Positions 24,395-33,317 are shown, numbered from the stretch's first letter. The stretch is 64,000 nucleotides of DNA from Indioceanicola sp046045995 (GCA_046045995.1 JBJOKR010000003.1:1-64000), one strand, 5' to 3'. Notes: generated by a model from the letters alone, not told the origin. Numbers and translations are program-made.

Positions 24395-25399
24395 TCAGGC
24401 AATCAAAGAAACATTGAAACCGGACTCGGTCCGGATGGAAAGTGAACTGGCCCCCTGCGTCAGGTTGAGAAGGCTCTGGGCTGTGACGTATTGACCGGCC
24501 GCGCTGTTGAACTTGAGATTGAAGTTATTGAGGCGGAAGGAGTTTCCATCTCCCGTCAACAGCATGAAGCGGTTGAAGTTCGACCGGTTCGCCGGATCCG
24601 ACGTGGCATAGTTGACGTCGTCGTTGAGGACTGCCCGATCACCGAACTGAGCCGTTGATTGAATGCTGAAGAACGGGTTGGAGGCCGGCGTCGTCTCATC
24701 CCCCCCGAATCCGTCCAGATCCAGGGCATTGTTGAAGCCGAACAGCTCGCTCTCATCGTCGATGCGGCCGTTGTCGTTCGCATCATAGCCGAGAAGACCC
24801 TGGGATCCGCCGAACAGCTTCGTGATCTCCAACTGCTGGTCGCGCACCTCGTTCTCGAAGGCGTCATACATGGCGCGGGTCGCGGTGCCGGTCGGGGTGA
24901 ATGTCCCATCCCCCGCGACGCTGCCGTAGGGATTGGCGATCCGACCCTCCTGCCCTACCCGGGGGAAGGCGATGTCGACGAAAATGGCGCCGCGCGTATC
25001 CGCGGTCACTTCCGGCCCTTCCGGGCGCTGGGTCAACTGGCTGTCCAGGGTGTCCAGATCTTTCCAAATCGACTGGAATGCCTGCAGGGTCTGGGCCGTC
25101 GGCACGGCGGAGTAATAGTCCAGCCGCCCTTCGAACGCGTTGGACGGCAGGGTGGCGGCCTGCGCGCCGCCGCGGGAGGCGAAGGTGCTGGCTTTCGGCG
25201 GCGTTGTGGTGCCTGAGCCTGTGCCGGTGTTGCCGGTCCCGGTCGTGCCGCCCGTGCCCGTGGCGGATGAGGCGGGAGGGTTCTTGAGGATGTCATCCCT
25301 GGCGGTCGTGGTCAGCGTTTCCCACGCCGTCTGCCGATTGAGATCGGTGACGTTGGTGTTGCGCAGGAAGAAGGACGGCATTGCCGGAATTGACGACAT
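24395..25399 (-). CDS. Unknown protein with EF-hand-like calcium loop, flagellar cluster
   Basis: The 334-residue protein has no signal peptide and no family I recognise. Residues 40-75 are a Gly/Thr/Ser-rich linker. Near residue 207, GYDANDNGRIDDESELFGF has the D-x-N-x-N-G-x-I-D-x-x-E spacing of an EF-hand/dockerin calcium loop. The acidic stretch NALDLDGFGGDE follows. The C-terminus (FNLKFNSAAGQYVTAQSLLN) is beta-rich and polar, like exported axial or surface proteins. It lies between flaF and the DUF1217 gene, all on the minus strand. GAGG precedes the ATG at 25399. A secreted, calcium-binding flagellar accessory protein is plausible but unproven. Confidence 0.6.
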   Translation of the reverse strand: MSSIPAMPSFFLRNTNVTDLNRQTAWETLTTTARDDILKNPPASSATGTGGTTGTGNTGTGSGTTTPPKASTFASRGGAQAATLPSNAFEGRLDYYSAVPTAQTLQAFQSIWKDLDTLDSQLTQRPEGPEVTADTRGAIFVDIAFPRVGQEGRIANPYGSVAGDGTFTPTGTATRAMYDAFENEVRDQQLEITKLFGGSQGLLGYDANDNGRIDDESELFGFNNALDLDGFGGDETTPASNPFFSIQSTAQFGDRAVLNDDVNYATSDPANRSNFNRFMLLTGDGNSFRLNNFNLKFNSAAGQYVTAQSLLNLTQGASSLSIRTESGFNVSLIA

Positions 25400-25544
25400 G
25401 GCGCACCTCGTTTTTCACCTTTGGCGTGCCCGGCCCCGGATTATGTTGGGGTTCTGGCACATCCGGCCCCGTGCCCTTTTGGCTGGAGCCGCCGTTCAGA
25501 CGACATGGTGGGGGAACCATCCCCCCGCGGACGGATACTGTCAC

Positions 25545-26348
25545 TCAAACAACGATGTTCACGCGGTTGCTGCCCAGGGCATTGATGGTTCCGAACAGAT
25601 CGTTCACCCCACCACCGCCACCGAACAGGGCCAGGGTCGGCGACGACGCCGCGCCGCTTGCGGCCCGCGCCTCCTGATCGGCGACGTTCAGATAGCGCTG
25701 GATGAACTTCTCCGTGAAGGCCTTGTCCTTGAACTTCGACAGGTCGACCCGGGAGGAGATGGCGCGCGCCTGCGTTTCCACCGACTGCACCGCCAGCTGA
25801 TCGGGCAGGCCCAGGGTCTTGGTGATGACACTGCGCAGCAGCCCGTCGCCCAGGATCTTGAACGGGTCTTCGGCCGCTTCGGCGATGTTCTTGGCGAAAT
25901 AGCGCGCCCGGGTCACTTCCGAGACGTTCTGGGACAGGGATTTTTCCGACTGGGTGGCAACATAGCTGTCGATGGTTTCCCGAATGATCTTCGGATCCTT
26001 CAGCTTGCCGACACCCTTGCTCAATTCGAAAAAGGCGGAGGCTCCGTAGAGCTGCCCCTTGTTCATCTGCTTGGCGACATTGTTGTCATCGGCAGGCTGC
26101 GTCAGCGCGCGCCTGACCAGACCGACCTGGTTCAGCTCGGACGCGTTGCCGGTCGCTTCCATCATGAAATTGAGGAGGCGGCGATCACGGAAAACGTCAT
26201 CTACGGTCTGGACGCGCGCCACCCGCGTTTCGAAATCTTCGACCGCGCGACGGATGCTCGCGTTGCTGCGGGTCCGTTCGAGGTTGGACGATTCCGATTT
26301 TTCGGCCATCCGGTAGACGACCGAGGGCGGCAAGCTCCCGATCGACAT
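25545..26348 (-). CDS. DUF1217 family flagellar-associated protein
   Basis: The 267-residue protein matches DUF1217, found in alphaproteobacterial flagellar clusters. Visible segments are RRAVEDFETRVARVQTVDDV, FRDRRLLNFMMEATG, ARYFAKNIAEAAEDPFKILG and KFKDKAFTEKFIQRYLNVAD, forming repeated F/Y-helix motifs. A Gly-rich C-terminus follows. Its molecular role is not established. The ATG at 26348 has AGGAGA six bases upstream, chosen over an upstream in-frame start at 26405. A sigma-70-like promoter lies 42-70 bp upstream. The neighbouring EF-hand-like gene is downstream with a 145-bp gap. Confidence 0.82.
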   Translation of the reverse strand: MSIGSLPPSVVYRMAEKSESSNLERTRSNASIRRAVEDFETRVARVQTVDDVFRDRRLLNFMMEATGNASELNQVGLVRRALTQPADDNNVAKQMNKGQLYGASAFFELSKGVGKLKDPKIIRETIDSYVATQSEKSLSQNVSEVTRARYFAKNIAEAAEDPFKILGDGLLRSVITKTLGLPDQLAVQSVETQARAISSRVDLSKFKDKAFTEKFIQRYLNVADQEARAASGAASSPTLALFGGGGGVNDLFGTINALGSNRVNIVV

Positions 26349-26389
26349 GGGTCTCTCCTGTCCAAGCGATTTTCGCAGGCTCCAAACGC

Positions 26390-26418
26390 ACAATCGCATC
26401 GACAATCGATGGTGTCAA
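26390..26418 (-). promoter_or_regulatory. Sigma-70-type promoter for the DUF1217 gene
   Basis: On the minus strand TTGACA (26418-26413) and GATTGT (26395-26390) are separated by 17 bp. They lie 42-70 bp upstream of the ATG at 26348. The -35 matches the consensus fully; the -10 is approximate. Confidence 0.55.
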
Positions 26419-26484
26419 GGCGCGGGGCTCTGCGATTCGCGCAGGTCTATGAGCCCCGCACCCGCCCCCCAGGGGAGATCGGGC

Positions 26485-26775
26485 CTATTCCGCCGTCTGC
26501 TGCATCGGGTCGAAGCGGCCGCGGACAGCGGCCTCCGCCTGCACCCAATGGTCATGATCGCGGCCATGGGGCTGGCCTTCGTTCAACCAGATGAGATAGG
26601 CCTCCGTCCGGATCTGCTCCAGCAGGCCGGCATCCAGGCCCATCGGGGTCGGGGCGGTGTCCACGCTTGCAGCCGCCTTGCGTGCGGACGCACGGCGCGC
26701 GGGGGCCTTGACTGGCGTTTCGCCGGCGTCGGCGGGGGTGGCAGCGGTCTTGGACTTGGGCGACTTCGCGGGCAT
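26485..26775 (-). CDS. DUF2934 domain protein
   Basis: A 96-residue basic, Ala/Lys-rich protein whose C-terminal third carries the DUF2934 signature: IRTEAYLIWLNEGQPHGRD then HDHWVQAE. The N-terminal 50 residues are Lys/Ala/Pro-rich and look disordered. The family is widespread in alphaproteobacteria, often on plasmids, without known function. The ATG at 26775 is favoured over 26781 because AGGGAG lies six bases upstream; for the other start it would abut the codon. An inverted repeat ATTGAC/GTCAAT lies about 80 bp upstream. Confidence 0.78.
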   Translation of the reverse strand: MPAKSPKSKTAATPADAGETPVKAPARRASARKAAASVDTAPTPMGLDAGLLEQIRTEAYLIWLNEGQPHGRDHDHWVQAEAAVRGRFDPMQQTAE

Positions 26776-26852
26776 GTGCATCTCCCTTCGGGATGGCCCC
26801 CGCGCGGGGGCTTGTGGTGCAGACTGCCATCGCGGATCACGCCCCGCGACGC

Positions 26853-26868
26853 ATTGACGCTGGTCAAT
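26853..26868. promoter_or_regulatory. Perfect palindrome ATTGAC-N4-GTCAAT
   Basis: ATTGAC (26853-26858) and GTCAAT (26863-26868) flank GCTG. The site is about 80 bp upstream of the DUF2934 start and 200 bp upstream of the HD-domain gene, in a divergent promoter region (26776-27069). Size and symmetry suit a dimeric repressor operator. Confidence 0.4.
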
Positions 26869-27069
26869 TACCACTCTCGGCGGCGTTGCGGCAGACGCCC
26901 CGGCACACGGCAGCATCGCAGTGCAGCAAACCGGGAGTGTCATATTTCTTGCAAGTGAAATTACCATGACGCTGGGGAGAATCCGGTAATCCTGCTACAT
27001 CGCCCGGCACCGCCCGGATCATGCTAGGCTTGCTCTCCCGCCTTCCTGCCTCCCGCCCCGCGCCGCCCG

Positions 27070-27690
27070 ATGCCGCCGACCCGCCGATCCGCCCAGCCCA
27101 AGCCCCCGGCACGCCGCCGCCCCGATCCCGATCAGTTCGACCTGTTCGACATGCCGGAGCCGACGGCGGTCATGCTGACCTTTTCCGGCCGGACGGTGGA
27201 TCTGGAGCGGCCGGACCTGTCCGCCTTCGAGATCGAGGATATTGCCCGGCCCCTGGCCTATCAGTGCCGCTTCGTCGGCAACACCATCGCCTTCTACAGC
27301 GTGGCCCAGCATTCGGTGCTGGCCAGCCACCTGGCCCCGGCGGGCTTCGAGTATGACGCCCTGATGCATGACGCGGAGGAGGCGTTCACCGGTGACTGGC
27401 CGACACCTTGGAAGGTGCGCATCGGGCGGGAGGCGATCGAGGCGGCGACAGCACCCCTGAAGCGGGAGATGGCCCGGCGCTTCGGCACCCGCTATCCCCA
27501 GCCAAAGGAGGTGAAGCTGGCCGATCAGCGCGCCCTGGCGACGGAGCTGCGGGACCTGTGCGCCCCCCATCGGGTGAACTGGAAGGATCTGCCCGCCCCG
27601 GCTACCCTGCCGATCACGGCCCTGGACCCGGAGCAGGCCATGCGGGCCTTCCTGGACCGGTTCCGGGAATTGCGCGGGTCCGCCGCCTGA
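27070..27690 (+). CDS. HD-domain phosphohydrolase (YfbR-like)
   Basis: The 206-residue protein contains the HD-superfamily pattern of YfbR-like phosphohydrolases. LTFSGRTVDLERPD leads into FEIEDIARPLAYQCRFVGNT, followed by FYSVAQHSVLAS and LMHDAEEAFTGDWPTPWK, with the His-Asp pair in LMHD. Family members remove phosphate from nucleotides or similar compounds. The usual GH before the FYSVAQH block is GN here, a possible loss of one metal ligand. The N-terminal 25 residues are Pro/Arg-rich. No good Shine-Dalgarno precedes the ATG at 27070. It precedes the LacI regulator by about 60 bp on the same strand. Confidence 0.78.
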   Translation: MPPTRRSAQPKPPARRRPDPDQFDLFDMPEPTAVMLTFSGRTVDLERPDLSAFEIEDIARPLAYQCRFVGNTIAFYSVAQHSVLASHLAPAGFEYDALMHDAEEAFTGDWPTPWKVRIGREAIEAATAPLKREMARRFGTRYPQPKEVKLADQRALATELRDLCAPHRVNWKDLPAPATLPITALDPEQAMRAFLDRFRELRGSAA

Positions 27691-27749
27691 ACCGGGCGGT
27701 TGAACTGTGGTACGACTGGTCCAGCGACGGGAATGAGGGTGAGGGCGGC

Positions 27750-28832
27750 ATGCGGGACGGTGACCGCGACAGGGCGGCGGCGACTGGCCGGCGGCGGGGG
27801 GCGGAGGGGGATGCCGCGGGCGGCCGCCCGACGGTGAAGATGGCGGATCTGGCGCGCCTGGCCGGGGTGTCCGTTTCCACCGTCTCCCGCGCCCTGGCGG
27901 GCAGCACCCTGGTCCCGGCGGAAAAGCGGGCGGAGATCCTGAAGATCGCCCGCGACCAGGGCTATGTGGTGAACGAGGCGGCGCGGAACCTGCGGCTTCA
28001 GAAGACCCAGGTCATCGGCATCGCCATCCCCCTGGGCCATGAGGCCGGGCAGCTGATCTCCGACCCGTTCTTCATCGAGCTGTTCGGCCGTCTGGCCGAT
28101 GAGATCACGGCCCGCAACCATGCCGTCCTGCTGAACAAGGTGGTGCAGCCGGGGCCGGACTGGATCGACCGGCTGGTCCGGTCCCAGCGCTTCGACGGGT
28201 TGCTGGTGATCGGGCAGAGCGACCAGCACGACGCCCTGAACGCCATCGCCCGGTCCTACCGCCCGCTGGTGGTCTGGGGCGCCCATCTGCCGTCCCAGGC
28301 CTATTGCTCCGTCGGGTCGGACAATATCGGCGGGGCCCGGGCGGCGGTGGAACACCTGCTGTCCACCGGCCGCCGCCGCATCGCCTTCCTGGGCATGGCG
28401 GAGGTGCCGGAGGTCGGCCTGCGTTGGGAGGGCTATGTGCGTGCCCTGACCGCGGCCGGGCTGCAACCGGTGCCGGACCTGAAGGCGCCGGCCCATTTCA
28501 CGGTCGATACCGCCTATGTCGCCGTGCGCGACCTGATCGCGAGCGGGGCCGTGTTCGACGGGGTCTTCGCCGCGTCCGACGTGATCGCCATGGCGGCGGT
28601 GAAGGCCTTGTCCGCCGCCGGTTTGCGGGTGCCGGAGGATGTGGCCGTGGTGGGGTTCGACGATATCGGCCTGGCCGCCCATGTGAACCCGCCGCTGACC
28701 ACGGTCCGCCAGGATCTGGCCCGCGGGGCCCGGGTAATGGTGGACCTGTTGTTCCGCCGGATGGAAGGGGAGGATACGCCCTCCGCCACCATGCCGGCGG
28801 AACTGGTGGTGCGGCGCAGCAGCGGGGCCTAG
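27750..28832 (+). CDS. LacI-family transcriptional regulator of the sucrose locus
   Basis: The 360-residue protein has the LacI helix-turn-helix (MADLARLAGVSVSTVSRALA, from residue 31) with the hinge NEAARNLRLQKTQ. A periplasmic-binding-protein-like effector domain follows (VIGIAIPLGHEAGQL onward, with FAASDVIAMAAVKAL and VVGFDDIGLA). The N-terminal 30 residues form an unusual basic extension. It is likely the sucrose-responsive repressor of the adjacent transporter, TonB receptor, amylosucrase and kinase genes. Two TGCAA-N4-TTGCA operators sit between the transporter and the TonB receptor. It converges on the transporter gene with 30 bp between stops. The start ATG at 27750 follows GAGGG. 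Confidence 0.85.
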   Translation: MRDGDRDRAAATGRRRGAEGDAAGGRPTVKMADLARLAGVSVSTVSRALAGSTLVPAEKRAEILKIARDQGYVVNEAARNLRLQKTQVIGIAIPLGHEAGQLISDPFFIELFGRLADEITARNHAVLLNKVVQPGPDWIDRLVRSQRFDGLLVIGQSDQHDALNAIARSYRPLVVWGAHLPSQAYCSVGSDNIGGARAAVEHLLSTGRRRIAFLGMAEVPEVGLRWEGYVRALTAAGLQPVPDLKAPAHFTVDTAYVAVRDLIASGAVFDGVFAASDVIAMAAVKALSAAGLRVPEDVAVVGFDDIGLAAHVNPPLTTVRQDLARGARVMVDLLFRRMEGEDTPSATMPAELVVRRSSGA

Positions 28833-28862
28833 GCGCACGGCGCCACCCTGCACCCGCACCCG

Positions 28863-30452
28863 TCAGGCCCAGATCCAGACCAGCACGCCCGTCACGGCCA
28901 GCAGCACAGCCGATTGCAGGCGGTAGTTCTGCCACAGCGGCAGGGCCGCCAGCTCCCGCGATTCCCGGGCGAAGGTGGCACCGGTCCAGACCAGGCCATC
29001 CACTTTCTCCGCGGGCGGCGGGGCGGTGGCCAGGCTGACCGCCACCACCGTCACCAGCGACAGGGCGAAGAGGACGGCCGCCGCGATCAGGAAATGCAGG
29101 TCCAAGGCCCCCGTGACCGGCCCGCCCCAGAACAGGGCCGCACCGCCGATGATGCCCGCCAGCAGACCCGCCCGGGCGCCCGCCGCATTGGCCCGTGGCC
29201 AGAGGATGCCTGCCAGGAACAGGGACACCACCGGCGGCACCGCATAGGCCAGGATGGATTGCAGATATTGCCACAGGCTGTCGGATATGGCCTCCACCAC
29301 CGGCACCCAGGCGACCGACAGGACCATGAAGACGATGGTGGCGATCCGCCCGATCCGCACCAGCCCCGCCTGGGACAGGCCGGGCTTCAGCCGCCGGGCG
29401 AAATCCATGGTGACGAGCGTGGAGGCGGAGTTGAAGGTGCTGGCGATGCTGGACATGATCGCCGCCAGGAACCCCGCCACCACCAGCCCGATCACCCCCA
29501 CCGGCAGCAGATCGAAGATCAAGGTGGGATAAACCAGGTCCGGCCGTTCCAGATCGGGATAAAGCAGGATCGCCGCCGTCCCCGGCAGAACCATCAGGAA
29601 CAGAACCGGCAGCTTCAGCAGGCCGGCGAACAGGCTGCCCCAGCGCCCGTGGTTCAGGTCCTTGGCCGACAGGACGCGCTGGGTCATGAACTGGTTGGTG
29701 CACCAGAAATACAGCCCGATGATCGGAATGCCGGTCAGCAGCCCGACCCAGGGCACGCCCGGATCATCCATCGGCCGGATCAGGCTGAGCTTTTCCGGCG
29801 CCACCCCGGCCATCACCACATCCCATCCCCCCGCCTTCTGGAACGCGAAGACGGAGACGAAGACGGCGGCCCCGCACAGGATCACCGCCTGTACCACCTC
29901 CGTCACCAGGACGGCGCGCAAGCCCCCCGCGGCGGTGTAGAGACCGGCCGCCAGGGCCAGCAGGCCTGCGATCTGCCACAACGGCACGTCCGGGAAGATC
30001 AGCTTGAACATCAGCGCGCCGCCGAACAGCGTGCCCGCGGTATCGACGACGATGTTCAGGAAGATGGTCAGGCCGGAGAAGTAAAGCCGCGTCCCCCCGT
30101 CGAACCGGCGTTCCAGGAATTCCGGCAGGGTATAGACCTGACTGCGCAGGATCACCGGCAGCAGGAACAGGCAGAAGAAGACCAGCACGACACTGGCCAT
30201 CCATTCGTAATTGAAGACGCTGATCCCCACCGCATAGGCCGCCCCCGCCAACCCGATCAGCGTGGTGGAGGAGATGTTGGAGGCCAGCAGGGCCAGCCCG
30301 ATGGTCGGCCAGGTGGAGGAGCGGGCGGCCAGGAAATAGTCGCTGGTCGTCGTGCTGCGCCGGCCCGCGCGCAGGCCCAGGGCGACGATGCCCATAAGAT
30401 ACAGTAGGACGATGACGGCATCGATGGTCGACAGTCCGGAAAAATCCGCCAT
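28863..30452 (-). CDS. Sodium:solute symporter (SSS family), likely sugar uptake
   Basis: The 529-residue protein has about 14 transmembrane helices and the SSS pattern. It begins with IVLLYLMGIVALGLRAGRR. Conserved blocks are SDYFLAARSSTWPTIGLALL, ASNISSTTLIGLAGAAYA, and FNYEWMASVVLVF with VFFCLFLLPVI; further on come AAGGLRAVLVTEVVQ and QFMTQRVLSAKDLN. AIMSSIASTFNSASTLVTMD marks the sodium-site helix. The ATG at 30452 has AAGGAA upstream. By position it supplies sugar from the periplasm after the TonB receptor. In the Xanthomonas sux locus this step is served by an unrelated transporter, so the substitution is notable. The substrate, probably sucrose, is inferred from neighbours. Confidence 0.83.
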   Translation of the reverse strand: MADFSGLSTIDAVIVLLYLMGIVALGLRAGRRSTTTSDYFLAARSSTWPTIGLALLASNISSTTLIGLAGAAYAVGISVFNYEWMASVVLVFFCLFLLPVILRSQVYTLPEFLERRFDGGTRLYFSGLTIFLNIVVDTAGTLFGGALMFKLIFPDVPLWQIAGLLALAAGLYTAAGGLRAVLVTEVVQAVILCGAAVFVSVFAFQKAGGWDVVMAGVAPEKLSLIRPMDDPGVPWVGLLTGIPIIGLYFWCTNQFMTQRVLSAKDLNHGRWGSLFAGLLKLPVLFLMVLPGTAAILLYPDLERPDLVYPTLIFDLLPVGVIGLVVAGFLAAIMSSIASTFNSASTLVTMDFARRLKPGLSQAGLVRIGRIATIVFMVLSVAWVPVVEAISDSLWQYLQSILAYAVPPVVSLFLAGILWPRANAAGARAGLLAGIIGGAALFWGGPVTGALDLHFLIAAAVLFALSLVTVVAVSLATAPPPAEKVDGLVWTGATFARESRELAALPLWQNYRLQSAVLLAVTGVLVWIWA

Positions 30453-30545
30453 GGCGTGTTCCTTCCCTGGATGATCCGGCCCCCCGGGGGCCGTCCGCGG
30501 CTTCACACCGCTGTTCCCGGCCAATGCATTTGATTGGCCGGGGGC

Positions 30546-30559
30546 TGCAAAGCATTGCA
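30546..30559. promoter_or_regulatory. LacI-type operator 1, TGCAAAGCATTGCA
   Basis: TGCAA and TTGCA flank AGCA, about 95 bp upstream of the symporter ATG. The same arms and spacing occur at 30657. LacI-family sugar regulators recognise palindromes of this kind. Confidence 0.6.
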
Positions 30560-30656
30560 TTGCAGCAGGGATTTCCCGAACCCTTGGGATGCCCCACCTG
30601 CGCAAGGAATGCGTCAGAAGCCTATGCGCTGCGGATCGAAACCGCAAGATGACGCT

Positions 30657-30670
30657 TGCAAACGATTGCA
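30657..30670. promoter_or_regulatory. LacI-type operator 2, TGCAAACGATTGCA
   Basis: TGCAA and TTGCA flank ACGA, about 70 bp upstream of the TonB receptor ATG at 30741. The site matches operator 1 at 30546 in arms and spacing. It is placed to repress the receptor promoter. Confidence 0.65.
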
Positions 30671-30740
30671 GATCATGATCACCTTGGCGGTGAGAAGGCA
30701 GGCCGGATACCGGCCGCCCCGGACAGTGGAGGAGTTCCCA

Positions 30741-33260
30741 ATGACCCGTGCACATCTGTGCGCCCTGTTGCTTGGCGCCGCCCCCATCGCCTTGTCCGCC
30801 GGTCTGGCCGCGGCCCAGCCCACCGGCACTACGCCCGCCCCCGCTGCCTCATCCGAGACAGGCACCCCCGCCGCCCCGGCGCCGGCCCCGGCACCGGGCA
30901 CCGATACCCTGGCGATGGAGGAGATCATCGTCACCGCCGTGGCCGGGCAGACATCGAAGCTGCGCACCAGCGTGTCGGTCAGCGGCATCGGCGGGGATGA
31001 TTTCGCCAATTTCGCCCCCCGTTCCACGGCGGAGATTTTCCGCAACCTGCCTGGCATCCGGTCGGAAAGCACGGGCGGTGAGGGCAATGCCAATATCGCC
31101 GTCCGCGGCCTGCCCGTCGCCTCGGGCGGGGCGAAGTTCCTGCAACTGCATGAGGATGGGCTGCCGGTCCTGGAATTCGGCGACATCGCCTTCGGCAATG
31201 CCGACATCTTCCTGCGCGCGGACAGCACGGTTCAGCGGATCGAGGCGGTGCGCGGCGGTTCCGCATCCACCTTCGCCAGCAATTCCCCCGGCGGTGTCAT
31301 CAACTTCATCAGCCGGACGGGGGAGGAGGCGGGCGGTGCCCTGAAGCTGACCCGCGGCCTGGATTTCGACACGACCCGGGGTGATTTCCGCATCGGCGGC
31401 CCCATCGACGGGAACTGGAACTTCCACATCGGCGGCTTCTACCGGGAGGGGGAGGGCCCGCGGGAGGCCGGGTACAACGGTGAATCCGGCGGCCAGGTGA
31501 AGGCCAACCTGACCCGCAGCTTCGACAACGGCTATGCCCGGCTGTATGTGAAGTACCTGAACGACCGGGCCATCGGCTACCTGCCCATGCCGGTTGCTGT
31601 CAGTGGGACCAACGGCGATCCCGATTATGACAGCCTGCCCGGCTTCGACATCCTGTCTGACACGCCGCACAGCCCCTATTTCACCCGCAATGCCGGGCTG
31701 GGCGGGGATAACGGCCCCCGGGTCAGCGACATCCGCGACGGCATGCGGCCCGTATCCACCGCCATCGGTGGGGAGTTCGAATTCGATATCGCCGATGACT
31801 GGCGCATCGCCAACCGTTTCCGCTGGGCGGAGACGGATGGACGCTTCGTCTCCCCCTTCCCGGCGGAGGTGGCGGCGGCATCGGCCATCGCCGCGGATAT
31901 CGGCGGGGCGGGGGCGCGGCTGCGCTATGCCAACGGGCCCCAAGGCGGCCAGGCCATCGCGAACCCCGCCGGCCTGAACGGCAACGGCCTGGCCATGCGC
32001 GTCCATGTCTTCGATACGGAGATCAATGATTTCGGCAATTTGGCCAACGACCTGAAGCTGACCCGGTCGTTCCGGATGGATCAGGCGGCGGTGGACCTGA
32101 CGGTCGGGTACTACAAGGCCCGCCAGACCATCGACATGGACTGGCTGTGGAATTCCTACCTGCTGGAGGTGCGGGGCGACCGCGCCGCCCTGCTGGATGT
32201 GGTGCGGGCCGATGGCAGCCTGGCGACGGAGGGCGGGCTGATCGCCTATGGCGTGCCCTTCTGGGGCAATTGCTGCACCCGCAGCTATGATGTCACCTAT
32301 GATATCGATGCACCCTATGCCGCCCTGGGGGTGGAGATGGGGGATTGGAACATCGATGCCAGCCTTCGCTACGATTCAGGGGACGCGAGCGGCAGCTATA
32401 CCGGCTCCGTCCAGTCGGCCAACCTGGATGTGAACCGCAACGGCGTCATCTCAGCACCGGAGCGCAGCGTGTCCGTCCTGGATCTGCGCAACCCGTCGCC
32501 GGTGGATTACGACTGGAGCTACTGGTCCTGGTCCATCGGTGCCAACTACACGGTCACACCGGACCTGGCCGTCTTCGCCCGGGCCAGCCAGGGCGGGCGG
32601 GCCAATGCCGACCGGCTGCTGTTCGGCCGTGTCCGCGCGGACGGATCGGTGGCGGAGCAGGATGCGGTCGACATGGTCGACCAGTATGAGGCGGGCGTGA
32701 AGTGGCGCAGCGGCGGCTTCGGCCTGTTCGGCACCCTGTTCTATGCGGAAACGCAGGAGCAGAATTTCGAAGCCACGTCCCAGCGGTTCTTCGACCGGGT
32801 CTATGAGGCCTATGGCCTGGAGCTGGAGGCGACCTACGGCTACCAGGGCTTCTTCATCAGCGCCGGCGCCACCTGGACGGAGGCGGAGATCGCGGAGGAT
32901 GCCCTGTCCCCGGCGGTGGCGGGCAACACCCCCCGGCGCCAGCCGGACCTGATCTATCAGATCACGCCTAGCTACAGTGATTTCGGCGTCACCATCGGCG
33001 CCAACATCATCGGCAGCACCGATGCCTATGCCCAGGACAACAACAGCCTGATCCTGCCCGCCTATACCCAGGTGAACCTGTTCGCCGATTATGCCCTGAC
33101 CGAGGGGCTTCTGCTGTCGCTGAACGTCAACAACCTGTTCAACGCCAAGGGCTTCACGGAGGCGGAGGAAGGGGCGATCGTGGACGGGCGCAGCAACATC
33201 ATCCGGGCCCGCTCCATCAACGGGCGGACCTCCACCCTGTCCCTCTCCTATACGTTCTGA
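30741..33260 (+). CDS. TonB-dependent receptor of the sucrose locus
   Basis: The 839-residue outer-membrane receptor has a signal peptide (LCALLLGAAPIALSAGLAAA) and a Pro/Ala linker. The TonB box is EEIIVTA near residue 61. The plug domain carries IFRNLPGIRSESTGGEGNAN, IAVRGLPVASGG, IEAVRGGSASTFASNSPGGV and INFISRTG. A 22-strand barrel ends in Phe (LSLSYTF). It should import a sugar oligomer through TonB energy, fitting the sucrose enzymes downstream. The ATG at 30741 has GGAGGAG upstream. Operator 2 lies just before it. A strong terminator follows its stop. Confidence 0.88.
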   Translation: MTRAHLCALLLGAAPIALSAGLAAAQPTGTTPAPAASSETGTPAAPAPAPAPGTDTLAMEEIIVTAVAGQTSKLRTSVSVSGIGGDDFANFAPRSTAEIFRNLPGIRSESTGGEGNANIAVRGLPVASGGAKFLQLHEDGLPVLEFGDIAFGNADIFLRADSTVQRIEAVRGGSASTFASNSPGGVINFISRTGEEAGGALKLTRGLDFDTTRGDFRIGGPIDGNWNFHIGGFYREGEGPREAGYNGESGGQVKANLTRSFDNGYARLYVKYLNDRAIGYLPMPVAVSGTNGDPDYDSLPGFDILSDTPHSPYFTRNAGLGGDNGPRVSDIRDGMRPVSTAIGGEFEFDIADDWRIANRFRWAETDGRFVSPFPAEVAAASAIAADIGGAGARLRYANGPQGGQAIANPAGLNGNGLAMRVHVFDTEINDFGNLANDLKLTRSFRMDQAAVDLTVGYYKARQTIDMDWLWNSYLLEVRGDRAALLDVVRADGSLATEGGLIAYGVPFWGNCCTRSYDVTYDIDAPYAALGVEMGDWNIDASLRYDSGDASGSYTGSVQSANLDVNRNGVISAPERSVSVLDLRNPSPVDYDWSYWSWSIGANYTVTPDLAVFARASQGGRANADRLLFGRVRADGSVAEQDAVDMVDQYEAGVKWRSGGFGLFGTLFYAETQEQNFEATSQRFFDRVYEAYGLELEATYGYQGFFISAGATWTEAEIAEDALSPAVAGNTPRRQPDLIYQITPSYSDFGVTIGANIIGSTDAYAQDNNSLILPAYTQVNLFADYALTEGLLLSLNVNNLFNAKGFTEAEEGAIVDGRSNIIRARSINGRTSTLSLSYTF

Positions 33261-33277
33261 GGGGCGTTTCCGGCCTG

Positions 33278-33317
33278 GGGCGGGGCTGGTTCCGACCGGT
33301 CCCGCCCGCCTTTTTTT
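33278..33317 (+). terminator. Rho-independent terminator after the sucrose receptor gene
   Basis: GGGCGGGGCTGGT (33278-33290) pairs with ACCGGTCCCGCCC (33295-33307) through 13 positions, two of them G-U, around TCCG. GCC and seven T follow. It lies between the receptor gene and the amylosucrase gene. Confidence 0.93.
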
